A DNA stretch of 64,000 nt, taken from the NCBI GenBank assembly GCA_937981555.1, contig CALJOK010000045.1:1-64000 (forward strand), given 5' to 3'. The notes under the pieces were generated by a model. The model searched no databases and was not told the origin of the DNA. It worked only from the letters and a program-made list of their open reading frames with translations. The position numbers were made by a program, and so were the translations under genes. This document shows, piece after piece, positions 33,212-42,052 of the stretch; the first letter of the stretch is position 1, and each line of letters begins with the position of its first letter. This stretch comes from an uncultured Saprospiraceae bacterium (lineage in GTDB: Bacteria > Bacteroidota > Bacteroidia > Chitinophagales > Saprospiraceae).

Positions 33212-36200
33212 ATGAAAATTTTAAACACTAGCCACGACTTTAATTTTATTAAAACCCTTTTCCAATTTTTCAAGGCCTACAAAGGTTTCATTTTTTCAGG
33301 GTTTCTATTACTCTTTTTAGGAACTTGTAAAAATAAACCTTCAAAAGAATTAAGTTCTCCCCAAATCCAAAACCAAGAGAAATCTGAAGCTGCACTCAAT
33401 TTTACGGTTTCAAGAACAGGAGATACTATTCGGAATGGAATCCCAATACCAATAAAGGGAAGAAGAATTGAATCAAAAGATTTAAAAAATCCTAAAAAGT
33501 ATTTTGTTGAGAAAGAACCTGCCTCTTCCTTACTTCATCCTAATAGCCTAAAGGGTAAGACACCTGAAAATTTTAATCTAACGGAAAAACCTTCCACCTA
33601 TACCATAGGAGAAAATGATGTTCCCGAACCCAAAGCTATAGATGCAACAGGAAAAGTATCTCCCGCACTTAATCCTAAAACTAATAAGGCGCTTTTACCT
33701 TCTTATAAAGACTTGTCGATAGAAGATATTCAATATTTAACTACGGAACATGGAATGCAAAATGAGGGGGTATTATGTACTTTTCAAGATAGCAAAGGCC
33801 TAATTTGGATGGGCACTTCAAAAGGAGTGATTCAATATGATGGTGTCCAATTTAGAAATTATACATCAGTTGAAGGTTTTGTAGACGCAAGTATTTCCTC
33901 TATTATGGAAGACCAAAAAGGACAAATATGGTTTGCAGCTACTAACAAAGGAATTATCTGTTACGATGGTCATAACTTTATTCATTACAACCAAGAAGGT
34001 GGATTTCCTAATCGATATGCATCAGTCATAAAAGAAGATCATGCAGGGAGAATTTGGATAGGAACTAGTAGTGGTGCAGTATGTTATCTTCCTAACCAAA
34101 TGAAAACATCAAGAGGTGTCGATTCAATTTATACTGGAGACTTCTATTATTTTTTAGAAAAAGAGGGATTTACAAATAACCCTGTAGTGTCGATCATAGA
34201 AGATAGTCGCCATAATATTTGGTTTGGAAGTACTTTCACTAATAAAGTGATCCGCTACATTCCAAAGGATCTTGAATCCATTTTAGGAAATTTTACTCAC
34301 ATTCCTTACCTACAAAAAGAGAAACAAAATTTTAAGGTGTTTACTATTTTCTACAATTTAAATACTGGTGTTTTTGATCTTATAGATGATAAAGAGGGAA
34401 AAATTTGGCTTGCAACTGGAGGGGCAGGTGTAATTAGTTTTGACCCTAATAAAAATTGGCCTGATTTAACTTACCAGAAATATACTGAGGAACATGGTCT
34501 TCTGAGTAATCAGGTCATAAAAATAGTTGAAGATAAAGATGGCGATAAATGGTTTGGAACGGAGGTAGGACTTACTCATTTCTCCAAAGAAAAAAACATC
34601 TCAAGATTCACCCACTTTACTAGAAAGGAAGGCCTAATTAAAGAAAATATTACTTCAATTTATGAAGATAAAAAAGGGTTGTTGTGGATAGGAACTCAAA
34701 ATGGAATTCACAGACTAGATAAAAATAGTTTTAAATCATACAAAGAAAAGGATAGGCTTGAATCGCTTTCATCTTTATATGAAGATAGCAAAAAGCAAAT
34801 TTGGATTGGAACAGGATTTTATTTTCAAAATATTAAAAAAATAATCCAGGAAGATAAAGACCAAATGCCAAACAATGTAATTACGGGGAGTGAAATTATG
34901 GAATATAGAGGGGAAGATTTTTGGAGTGACAAATTGGGGATTAATTGTTTTCTTGAAGATAATAATGGGAATTACTGGATTGGAACATTTTCAGGGTTGC
35001 TTCATTATGTTCCTCCCAAGGGATCGACCAAGGGGTACTATCAATACTTCAATGATGAAAAAGTATTTAATAAATTGAATACTATGGTGACAAATATTTT
35101 TGAAGATAGACTAGGTCATATTTGGTTTTCAACTTTTGATGGGTTGATTCGATATGAACCCCAGCCTGATGGTTCCGTAGGCGATTTTACTCGCTTTTTT
35201 GACAAAAGTAATTGGATGAGTTCATTAAAAGTGCTGTTAGATAGTAGAGGTGATATTTGGACTCAATCTTCAAATATCGTAACGAGATTTACCACTCCCA
35301 AGCTAGGAGAAAATTTTGATGAAGGTTTATTTACCATATTTTCAAAAAACGAAGGTTTTCAAAAAAGAGGTACTGTCTTAACAGAAGATCAAGGAGGAAA
35401 TATTTGGTTTGAGGTGAATGGTGGATCGTTAATGCGCTATGATTATAGAGAAGATGATTCTCAAAATTTAAGATTGGTTTATTATGAACTTGAAGGTGCT
35501 CAATCAGGGAAAGGGATTCTAAGTATGGAAATAGATCAAAATCAGAATTTTTGGATAAGTACTACAGAAGGGGTTGAAATTTTTGTTCCTGAGGTTGATG
35601 ATGATTCCCTAAAGATTGGTATTAATGAAGGGAAATTCAAATCCATTAAATATGGAAAACAGGATGGTGTCCGGATTCTAAAGCAAAGAGCTGCTTTCAA
35701 TCTTATTGATTCTGAGAATCGCCTTTGGATGGGTACCCCAGATGGATTGATGATGTTAGACATTAATGATTTTGAATTAAATACTTCATCTCCACTTGTA
35801 CGCCTCAATAATATTGAAATAAAAGAAGAAGCTATTGATTTTAGAAAAATAGGTGATGATAGTTTATATACAAGTCAATTTGAGTATGGTGAAACGATTG
35901 CTAATTCTTTTGATAGCGTAGCTGCTTTTTCTAACTACCCATTAGGGCTTAATCTACCCCATTATACCGATCATATCAGATTTAATTTTTCAGGTATCGA
36001 TTGGGGAGCACCACACAAAGTAAGGTACAGTTATATGATTGAAGGAATAAATGATAGTTGGAGTTTACCTAATACTGAAAACTATGTTGACTATCGAAAT
36101 TTACCTTTTGGAAACTTTACTTTCAAAGTAAGAGCGATTGGAGAAACTCAAGAATGGAGTGAACCTTTTGAATATAAATTTACCTTACGCCCACCTTGGT

Positions 36201-37909
36201 GGAGAACGGCTATTGCTTATATCGCTTATTTCCTTTTATTTTTAGGGTTGATTTATGGAATTTATTTATTTATAAAAAGGCGATTAGCCCTGCAAAGCCA
36301 ATTAAAGTTTGAACAAAACGAAGCAGCTCGTTTAAAAGAATTAGATACTTTTAAATCTACTTTTTACACAAATATTACTCATGAATTTCGAACCCCTTTG
36401 ACTGTTATTTTAGGAATGATAGATCAAATCAAAGAAAAACCTGATAAATATTTAGAAGAGGGGACAACACTTATCAAACGAAATGGGAAAAATCTTCTAG
36501 GGCAAATCAATCAAATCTTAGACCTCTCAAAACTAGAAACCAATTCTACGCAATTGAATATGGTTCAAAGTGATATAGTGGAGTTTCTTCGATATTCTAC
36601 CGAAGCATTTCAGAGTTATGCTAATGGACAAAATCTTTCACTTCGATTTTTCTCGCCTGTTGAAAAACTTCAAATGGATTATGACCCTGACACTATTCAA
36701 AATATCATGTCCAACTTGATTTCCAATGCGATGAAATTTACGCCAGATGGGGGAGATGTAAAAGTAATGTTAGAGAATTCCGAAAATCAATTAACAATAA
36801 AAGTACAAGACACAGGAGTTGGAATTTCTGAAAAAGATTTGCCTCATGTTTTTGATAGATTTTATCAAGTGAATGATGCCAATGGACAAAATGCTTATGG
36901 CACAGGAGTCGGTTTGGCTTATGTTCGAGAATTAGTAAAAATATTGGATGGTGAAATTTCTGTAAAAAGTGAGCAAGAAAAGGGAACGACTTTTATAGTG
37001 AATTTGCCCATTAAAAGAACAGCAACAATTGTTGAAAATGGAACTGCAAAAATCGAAACTCCAATTTGGAAACCAATTCAAAATAGAGTGGATGTCGTAG
37101 GCGATTCCAAAATTGTAAAAACAATTCCTGCTACCAATGGAAACCTTCCACAACTATTAATCATAGAAGATAATGCGGATGTGGTCATTTATCTAAAAAG
37201 TTGCCTGAGTGATTTATACAATATTGAAGTCGCCTACAATGGAAAAATAGGAATTGAAAAAGCCCTTGAAACCATTCCAGATTTAATCATCAGCGATGTG
37301 ATGATGCCTGAGAAAGATGGATTTGAAGTTTGTGATGTTTTGAAGAATGACGAAAGAACTAGTCATATTCCATTGATTCTTTTGACTGCCAAAGCAGATT
37401 CCTCTTCCAAAATTACTGGACTAAAACGAGGTGCCGACGCTTACCTTTCTAAACCATTTGACAAAGAGGAATTACTCGTTCGACTAGAACTACTTGCGGA
37501 AAGACAAAAGAAAATGGCGACTTATTTTTCTAAAAATAATTATGCTAAAGAAGTACTTCCAGCCGAAGTCGACATTCAAGAAGCGATTCAAGTCGAAGAT
37601 ATTTTTATCAAAAAAGTCAAAAATATTATCGAAGAAAATTATTCAGATGAAAATTTTGCTTTGCCTCAACTTTGCCAAAAAATAAGAATGAGTCGTTCCC
37701 AATTATTTAGAAAAATGAAAGCATTAATTGGAACCTCTCCATCAGAATTTATTCGAAAATATCGCTTGGAAAAAGCTAAACATTTATTAGAAACTACGGA
37801 AATGAATGTTTCGGAAGTTTCATGGAAAGTAGGATTTAAAGATTTATCACATTTTTCAAAATCTTTTCATGCAGAATTTGGATATTTGCCAAGCGCAACC
37901 TATAACTAA
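33212..37909 (+). CDS. hybrid two-component system: Reg_prop propeller sensor, kinase, receiver, AraC domain
   Basis: The protein has 1565 residues. The N-terminus looks like a lipoprotein or signal anchor ('GFLLLFLGTCKNK'). About fourteen two-component-propeller repeats follow (about 170-850), each near 'I.EDxxGxIWIGTxxGI'; this would make two seven-bladed propellers. A Y_Y_Y domain (about 920-992), a TM helix (about 1000-1022), HisKA with H1057, HATPase, a receiver with D1362 and an AraC domain complete it. This is the HTCS layout that in Bacteroides senses glycans, but no polysaccharide-utilisation genes (SusC/D) are in the window. It starts 74 nt after its paralogue and ends at a strong terminator. 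Confidence 0.93.
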   Translation: MKILNTSHDFNFIKTLFQFFKAYKGFIFSGFLLLFLGTCKNKPSKELSSPQIQNQEKSEAALNFTVSRTGDTIRNGIPIPIKGRRIESKDLKNPKKYFVEKEPASSLLHPNSLKGKTPENFNLTEKPSTYTIGENDVPEPKAIDATGKVSPALNPKTNKALLPSYKDLSIEDIQYLTTEHGMQNEGVLCTFQDSKGLIWMGTSKGVIQYDGVQFRNYTSVEGFVDASISSIMEDQKGQIWFAATNKGIICYDGHNFIHYNQEGGFPNRYASVIKEDHAGRIWIGTSSGAVCYLPNQMKTSRGVDSIYTGDFYYFLEKEGFTNNPVVSIIEDSRHNIWFGSTFTNKVIRYIPKDLESILGNFTHIPYLQKEKQNFKVFTIFYNLNTGVFDLIDDKEGKIWLATGGAGVISFDPNKNWPDLTYQKYTEEHGLLSNQVIKIVEDKDGDKWFGTEVGLTHFSKEKNISRFTHFTRKEGLIKENITSIYEDKKGLLWIGTQNGIHRLDKNSFKSYKEKDRLESLSSLYEDSKKQIWIGTGFYFQNIKKIIQEDKDQMPNNVITGSEIMEYRGEDFWSDKLGINCFLEDNNGNYWIGTFSGLLHYVPPKGSTKGYYQYFNDEKVFNKLNTMVTNIFEDRLGHIWFSTFDGLIRYEPQPDGSVGDFTRFFDKSNWMSSLKVLLDSRGDIWTQSSNIVTRFTTPKLGENFDEGLFTIFSKNEGFQKRGTVLTEDQGGNIWFEVNGGSLMRYDYREDDSQNLRLVYYELEGAQSGKGILSMEIDQNQNFWISTTEGVEIFVPEVDDDSLKIGINEGKFKSIKYGKQDGVRILKQRAAFNLIDSENRLWMGTPDGLMMLDINDFELNTSSPLVRLNNIEIKEEAIDFRKIGDDSLYTSQFEYGETIANSFDSVAAFSNYPLGLNLPHYTDHIRFNFSGIDWGAPHKVRYSYMIEGINDSWSLPNTENYVDYRNLPFGNFTFKVRAIGETQEWSEPFEYKFTLRPPWWRTAIAYIAYFLLFLGLIYGIYLFIKRRLALQSQLKFEQNEAARLKELDTFKSTFYTNITHEFRTPLTVILGMIDQIKEKPDKYLEEGTTLIKRNGKNLLGQINQILDLSKLETNSTQLNMVQSDIVEFLRYSTEAFQSYANGQNLSLRFFSPVEKLQMDYDPDTIQNIMSNLISNAMKFTPDGGDVKVMLENSENQLTIKVQDTGVGISEKDLPHVFDRFYQVNDANGQNAYGTGVGLAYVRELVKILDGEISVKSEQEKGTTFIVNLPIKRTATIVENGTAKIETPIWKPIQNRVDVVGDSKIVKTIPATNGNLPQLLIIEDNADVVIYLKSCLSDLYNIEVAYNGKIGIEKALETIPDLIISDVMMPEKDGFEVCDVLKNDERTSHIPLILLTAKADSSSKITGLKRGADAYLSKPFDKEELLVRLELLAERQKKMATYFSKNNYAKEVLPAEVDIQEAIQVEDIFIKKVKNIIEENYSDENFALPQLCQKIRMSRSQLFRKMKALIGTSPSEFIRKYRLEKAKHLLETTEMNVSEVSWKVGFKDLSHFSKSFHAEFGYLPSATYN

Positions 37910-37928
37910 CTGATAATCAGTTTTTTAC

Positions 37929-37975
37929 AAAAATGGTCATTTCGTTTTTCGCAACGAAATGACCATTTTTTTTTG
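37929..37975 (+). terminator. strong terminator after the HTCS gene
   Basis: A perfect 18-bp stem (AAAAATGGTCATTTCGTT with its complement) has a 6-nt loop and a run of T. Confidence 0.88.
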
Positions 37976-38168
37976 CCCATCCTCAACTAAACGACCATTC
38001 GTTGAACGCATTTGACTAACGCCTCCAAGGGTTTTGACCGCAAATTTGTGATATGCTTTTGAAACATAACCCACCTAGAGATCAGGTTCACTCAAAAGCA
38101 GATTTCTGACCTAAGTAGTTCGCCGCCTGACGCTGGCGCCGCTTTTCAATTCACTTATTTAATCACTT

Positions 38169-38186
38169 GTCTTGCACATGCAAGAC
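38169..38186 (+). promoter_or_regulatory. palindrome just upstream of the small leader-peptide gene
   Basis: GTCTTGCA-CA-TGCAAGAC is a perfect 8-bp inverted repeat with a 2-nt centre, ending 18 nt before the ATG at 38205. It could be a repressor or activator site or a short RNA hairpin. Confidence 0.45.
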
Positions 38187-38204
38187 CCTAAAATTTAATG
38201 TCAA

Positions 38205-38369
38205 ATGAAAAATTTATTTAAAAAATCAAATGCACAAAACAATCAATCATTCGCAAATTTCTCAAAGTTTCAATTGAAAAAAACACAGTTGAAAAAGATT
38301 AAAGGTGGAAATGACGGAACAGGAACTGAAGACAATGGAATAATTACTGAGGACGAAGTAGTTGGCTAA
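38205..38369 (+). CDS. double-glycine leader peptide, natural-product (RiPP) precursor-like
   Basis: This 54-codon gene is too short for the ORF track. It starts 'MKNLFKKSNAQNN', continues with 'FQLKKTQLKKIKGG' and ends in a 19-residue acidic core 'NDGTGTEDNGIITEDEVVG'. The LKKxxLKxxKGG leader is characteristic of Bacteroidetes natural-product precursors (the GG-leader or 'class I lanthipeptide' type), cut after GG by C39 peptidase transporters. The core has three Thr but no Ser or Cys, so lanthionine rings cannot form as usual. No modification enzyme or C39 transporter is in the window, so it is an orphan precursor. A palindrome precedes it and a terminator follows. Confidence 0.75.
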   Translation: MKNLFKKSNAQNNQSFANFSKFQLKKTQLKKIKGGNDGTGTEDNGIITEDEVVG

Positions 38370-38398
38370 AATTAACCAAAGACATCTGTAAAAAAGTG

Positions 38399-38433
38399 GA
38401 GGTTTCTTTTAAGAAAGAAACCTCTATTTTTTT
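38399..38433. terminator. bidirectional terminator after the leader-peptide gene
   Basis: GAGGTTTCTTT pairs with AAAGAAACCTC across a 4-nt loop and is followed by TATTTTTTTT. It overlaps the stop of the converging gene at 38424. Confidence 0.8.
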
Positions 38434-39857
38434 TGAAGAAGTTGTGTTAATTTTTCCAATAACCAAAATTTCAAAATAACTGATGTTGTATTTTTTAATT
38501 TAATTAAAAGGGCATCATCTAATTTTTTTTGCCAATGTGCATTTACAATTTTTCGATAAAAAAGAATAAATTTTAAGTATTGGTCTTTGGTATTTTCCGC
38601 GATTAATTCGTTTCGCCTAATAAATTTTTCAAAGGCATTTGCTTGAGCGATGACCAATTCAAAATAACTATTATCAATTAAATATTGCTCATAATAAGAA
38701 CGCAGCAGAATTGTTTTTGCCTTCAAAGTTTTGAGTGGTTTTGAAAAAGTATGATTTAAAATTAAGTCAATTGCTTTAAAATATTCTTTCTGTTGATAAA
38801 ACAAAAAACTCAACCCAAAACAAATAGCATCTTCTTTTACTGATGAGGGTAAATAGTCTTTATAATTTTCAATAAAGTTTTCTATCCACTCAAATTCAGC
38901 AGCATAAGTTCCTACTGTTATGATATTTGAAAAAATTGATTCTCCAATCTGATTGTTATTAATTAATAAATTTCGCTCGAGTCCAAATTTATACAACAAA
39001 AACATTTTTGAAAAAAAAGCGGAGTTGCCTTTATTAATTTGACTACTAGAATAATTCAGTAAAATTTTCAGAATAATAATTTTATCATTTCTTCCAAATC
39101 TTTTAAAGTTACTTTTAAATAAACTCTCTATCCTTTGATGTAATTCATCATTGTTAGGTTGTGTAATTGTCTCATTGATCAGTTGATAAATTTTAAAGAT
39201 TGGTTCTTCTTGTAAAACTGTTTTGGCTTTTCTAATGGAATTTAATCCTACTTTTTCTTTAAATAATTTCTCATGTAATTTGATACCTAAATCTAATTGT
39301 TGCTTTTGAAGCAAGTAAAAATAATCCAAATGTTCCGTCGAATTTTTTAAGATTTTTGAATTTAGTTTTTGTCTATTCGTTTCTTGGTGATTCGAATAAT
39401 TAAAACTCAATTCATATATTTCTTTATAAAAAGAAATATCTCGATAAGGTAATTTTTCCAATTCCTCCATCAATCCTTTTGTCCCTTTTTCAAACTGTTT
39501 ATACAGATTTCTTTCTCCCAACTCTTCCACTAATAATTTTTTCTTTTGAAAATGCTTCTTCCGTAAACGCATTGTTATAAAAAACTCTTCGGTCAACAAG
39601 GCCAATTCATACATCACTTTTCGAAGTTTTTGAACATTGAATTTTTCGTTAGGAAATAGTTTTTGAAAAACTTTTTCCTTAGCCAGTTTAGGTGAATTTA
39701 ATTCTGGATAGTATTTTTTAATGTATTCAAATAGTCTGAATGTTAGCGTATTACCGCTACCGTTATGATAAAAAGGAGATTTAAGAAATTTTTGAAACCA
39801 ATGAATTTCTTCTGGTTGCAGTCCTCGGAGAAGAGTAAAAAGTTTGCTAGAGTGCAT
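38424..39857 (-). CDS. large helical protein of unknown function
   Basis: The protein has 477 residues, strongly Lys/Leu/Glu/Phe-rich and almost wholly alpha-helical in character, with no signal peptide or membrane helix. It begins 'MHSSKLFTLLRGLQPEEIHW', followed by 'FQKFLKSPFYHNGSGNTLTF'. The opening, a short helix, an 'L.PEE' turn and a 'FLKSPFY' motif, resembles a family I associate with Saprospiria genomes, but I know no function for it. The repeated helices recall TPR or HEAT-like scaffolds. It converges on the leader-peptide gene and is divergent from a LytTR regulator; any link is speculative. Confidence 0.7.
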   Translation of the reverse strand: MHSSKLFTLLRGLQPEEIHWFQKFLKSPFYHNGSGNTLTFRLFEYIKKYYPELNSPKLAKEKVFQKLFPNEKFNVQKLRKVMYELALLTEEFFITMRLRKKHFQKKKLLVEELGERNLYKQFEKGTKGLMEELEKLPYRDISFYKEIYELSFNYSNHQETNRQKLNSKILKNSTEHLDYFYLLQKQQLDLGIKLHEKLFKEKVGLNSIRKAKTVLQEEPIFKIYQLINETITQPNNDELHQRIESLFKSNFKRFGRNDKIIILKILLNYSSSQINKGNSAFFSKMFLLYKFGLERNLLINNNQIGESIFSNIITVGTYAAEFEWIENFIENYKDYLPSSVKEDAICFGLSFLFYQQKEYFKAIDLILNHTFSKPLKTLKAKTILLRSYYEQYLIDNSYFELVIAQANAFEKFIRRNELIAENTKDQYLKFILFYRKIVNAHWQKKLDDALLIKLKNTTSVILKFWLLEKLTQLLQKK

Positions 39858-40118
39858 TTGGTTAATTTTTCTAAGAATATAAAAACGCTATTTATAGAAT
39901 ACAAAATAAGAATATTTTTAGAATTTTTAAATACGATAGAATGATATGTAAGTTGTTGGATGTCAGAATGTTAAGTTAATTAGTGAGTGGAAAAATGGAT
40001 ATAAAAAAAGAATTTATTAAAAAAACTGTCTTTCAAAAATGGCAAATCCATGTATAATTTGCAGCGAATCAATTATGAATAGTCATAATTCCTGTATAAA
40101 TCTTAAAAACCAAACCTA

Positions 40119-40451
40119 ATGAAAAATGATTATCCAAAAATTGCCCTTCAAGGAATGGATGGATTAATGTTCGTCAGAGAAGACGAAGTGTTGTATGCCA
40201 TAGCTGATGGGAATTATACATGTATTCATTTGACCAATGACAGGCAAACTAAAGTGCTTCGAAAAATTAAAGAAGTAGAAGAATTGCTTAGTTCAAAAAA
40301 AATTGTTCGAATTCATCGGTCACATGCCATCAATCTTGACCACGTAATTCGACTTAGTGGAAATGAAATGATCTTGATGACAAATGGAGAAGAGTTGGCA
40401 TTAGCTCGAAATAGGAAAGCAGAATTTATTGAAAAATTCACCAAAATATAA
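40119..40451 (+). CDS. LytTR-domain DNA-binding protein
   Basis: The protein has 110 residues and is almost entirely a LytTR domain. Matching segments are 'VREDEVLYAIADGNYTCIHL', 'VLRKIKEVEELLSSKKIVRI', 'HRSHAINLDHVIRL' and 'LALARNRKAEFIEKF'. LytTR domains bind paired direct repeats through a beta-fold. There is no receiver domain, so activity is either constitutive or controlled by partners. The FG-GAP-like lipoprotein gene starts 88 nt downstream on the same strand and is a candidate target or cotranscribed partner. Confidence 0.9.
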   Translation: MKNDYPKIALQGMDGLMFVREDEVLYAIADGNYTCIHLTNDRQTKVLRKIKEVEELLSSKKIVRIHRSHAINLDHVIRLSGNEMILMTNGEELALARNRKAEFIEKFTKI

Positions 40452-40539
40452 AATACACTCATAGCCTCAAAATTAAATTTATCAGTAAAGCTGATAATAT
40501 TTTTTTAACCCAATTTTTAAATAATTAAATTAACCAGTA

Positions 40540-41916
40540 ATGAAAAATGAATTTTTTAAATCACTAACGAACTCAATCTTATTTTTTGCATTATTAGCAA
40601 CACTTACGATAATGAGTTGTCAGAAAGAAAGCCTTAAAGATGTTGCTACTAATGAAAAAGGAACAACAGAAAATCAAACCGAAATTGACATCGCTACAGT
40701 TACGCTTCAAGCAATCTATGGTTTTCAAGAAGGAGAATTAACTCAGACAGAAACAGATGATTTTTATTCGAAATTAATGTCAAATCTTACAGAAGATGAA
40801 AAAGCACAATTAGATGAATATGTTCAATCATATTTATCGCGATCAGAAATTGCCAATTCATATACTCAAGTAGGAACTAGAAGTGCAGGTAGTGAAACTA
40901 TTCTGTCTGAAGGAACACCAGGAGATGGATTCGGTTCATCTATTGCCAAACAAGGAAATACTCTTTTTGTAGGTGCACCAGGAATCAATTCAGTTCATGT
41001 TTACGAAAATAATTCACTTACCCAAACATTGACCGCTAGCAATGGTGCAGCCGGGTTCGGTTCAAGAGTAACTGCGAGTGCAAACAAACTTGCAGTTAGC
41101 GCTCCAGGTCATATTTATATTTTCGGAAAGCAAGGTAACTCTTGGGTAGAGCAGGATATCATTACTCCTGATGCTGATTTTGTAGGTAGTGGAGGAACAG
41201 GTACGGATATAGTTATGCATGGAAATAAGTTAGCTGTTCTAGGTCGAACAGGAACAGCAAGTACAATCTTTGTCTATAAATTAACAGGTAATAGTTGGTC
41301 ACAAGAAGCAGAGATTGATATGGCATCTACTCAAACATTTTTTTGGGATATAGATATGCATGACAATCGAATAGTTGGGAACGGAGGAGATGGTCAGATG
41401 GGACCTTTTCTTGCACCTCAAGTATATATTTTTGAAAAATCTGGCAATAACTGGGGGTTAGAAACACAAGTTGCTTTTCCAGCTGACTATTTATTAACTA
41501 GACAAATTGCAATCGATAATTCTACGATTGTAGCCAATACAGCCTTTGGTGCTCTTGGAGCTACTAACTCTATAATTATTACTCCTTCTGGAGGGAGTTG
41601 GGCAATAAGTGGAGGGATTGAACAACCTGGACCACTTCCATTTGCCGATCGTCTATTAGATATTCAAGGATCAAAAATTGTGGTAGGTGCACCTACATTT
41701 GGTTTTTTTCTTCCTTTTCCACCTTTTATTTTGCCACAAGGAGATGATGTTGTACATGTTTTTGAAAATGAAATTTTGACAGAAACACTTACCCCTAGCA
41801 GTAGTGATTTAGATCATGCCTTTGGAGCAAGTCTATTACTTTCAGGAAATAAAGTGATTATTGGATCGCCTAATTTCCCAGGGACTGTAGCTGGAGAGGT
41901 AGTTATTTATGATTAG
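40540..41916 (+). CDS. FG-GAP-like beta-propeller lipoprotein
   Basis: The protein has 458 residues with lipoprotein signal 'LLATLTIMSCQKES'. A helical acidic stalk of ~70 residues follows, then repeated blades such as 'GDGFGSSIAKQGNTLFVGAPG', 'GFGSRVTASANKLAVSAPG' and 'AFGASLLLSGNKVIIGSPN'. These are FG-GAP/integrin-alpha-like repeats, so a seven-bladed propeller is likely. No T9SS tail is present. Probably displayed on the outer membrane; its ligand is unknown. The preceding LytTR gene may control it. Confidence 0.8.
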   Translation: MKNEFFKSLTNSILFFALLATLTIMSCQKESLKDVATNEKGTTENQTEIDIATVTLQAIYGFQEGELTQTETDDFYSKLMSNLTEDEKAQLDEYVQSYLSRSEIANSYTQVGTRSAGSETILSEGTPGDGFGSSIAKQGNTLFVGAPGINSVHVYENNSLTQTLTASNGAAGFGSRVTASANKLAVSAPGHIYIFGKQGNSWVEQDIITPDADFVGSGGTGTDIVMHGNKLAVLGRTGTASTIFVYKLTGNSWSQEAEIDMASTQTFFWDIDMHDNRIVGNGGDGQMGPFLAPQVYIFEKSGNNWGLETQVAFPADYLLTRQIAIDNSTIVANTAFGALGATNSIIITPSGGSWAISGGIEQPGPLPFADRLLDIQGSKIVVGAPTFGFFLPFPPFILPQGDDVVHVFENEILTETLTPSSSDLDHAFGASLLLSGNKVIIGSPNFPGTVAGEVVIYD

Positions 41917-41959
41917 ATATTACATTAAAGCCTAGGCTTACCTTTTTTTAGAAGTTTTT

Positions 41960-42003
41960 TCTAAAAAAAAAAGAGGCATATCAAAATATTTGGTATGCCT
42001 CTT
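41960..42003 (-). terminator. terminator between the FG-GAP lipoprotein and HAD genes
   Basis: AAGAGGCATATC pairs with GGTATGCCTCTT with one wobble. On the minus strand it is followed by a run of ten T, so it mainly serves the HAD gene. Confidence 0.75.
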
Positions 42004-42052
42004 CTGTGAAAAAATAGAATATAAGTCCTTTGGACTTTTCCTTTTTTCTAAA

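Noticed and set aside
33212-37909. Polysaccharide utilisation locus around the HTCS
   Set aside because: No SusC/SusD pair or glycoside hydrolase lies nearby; the only GH13 gene is more than 20 kb away and cytoplasmic.
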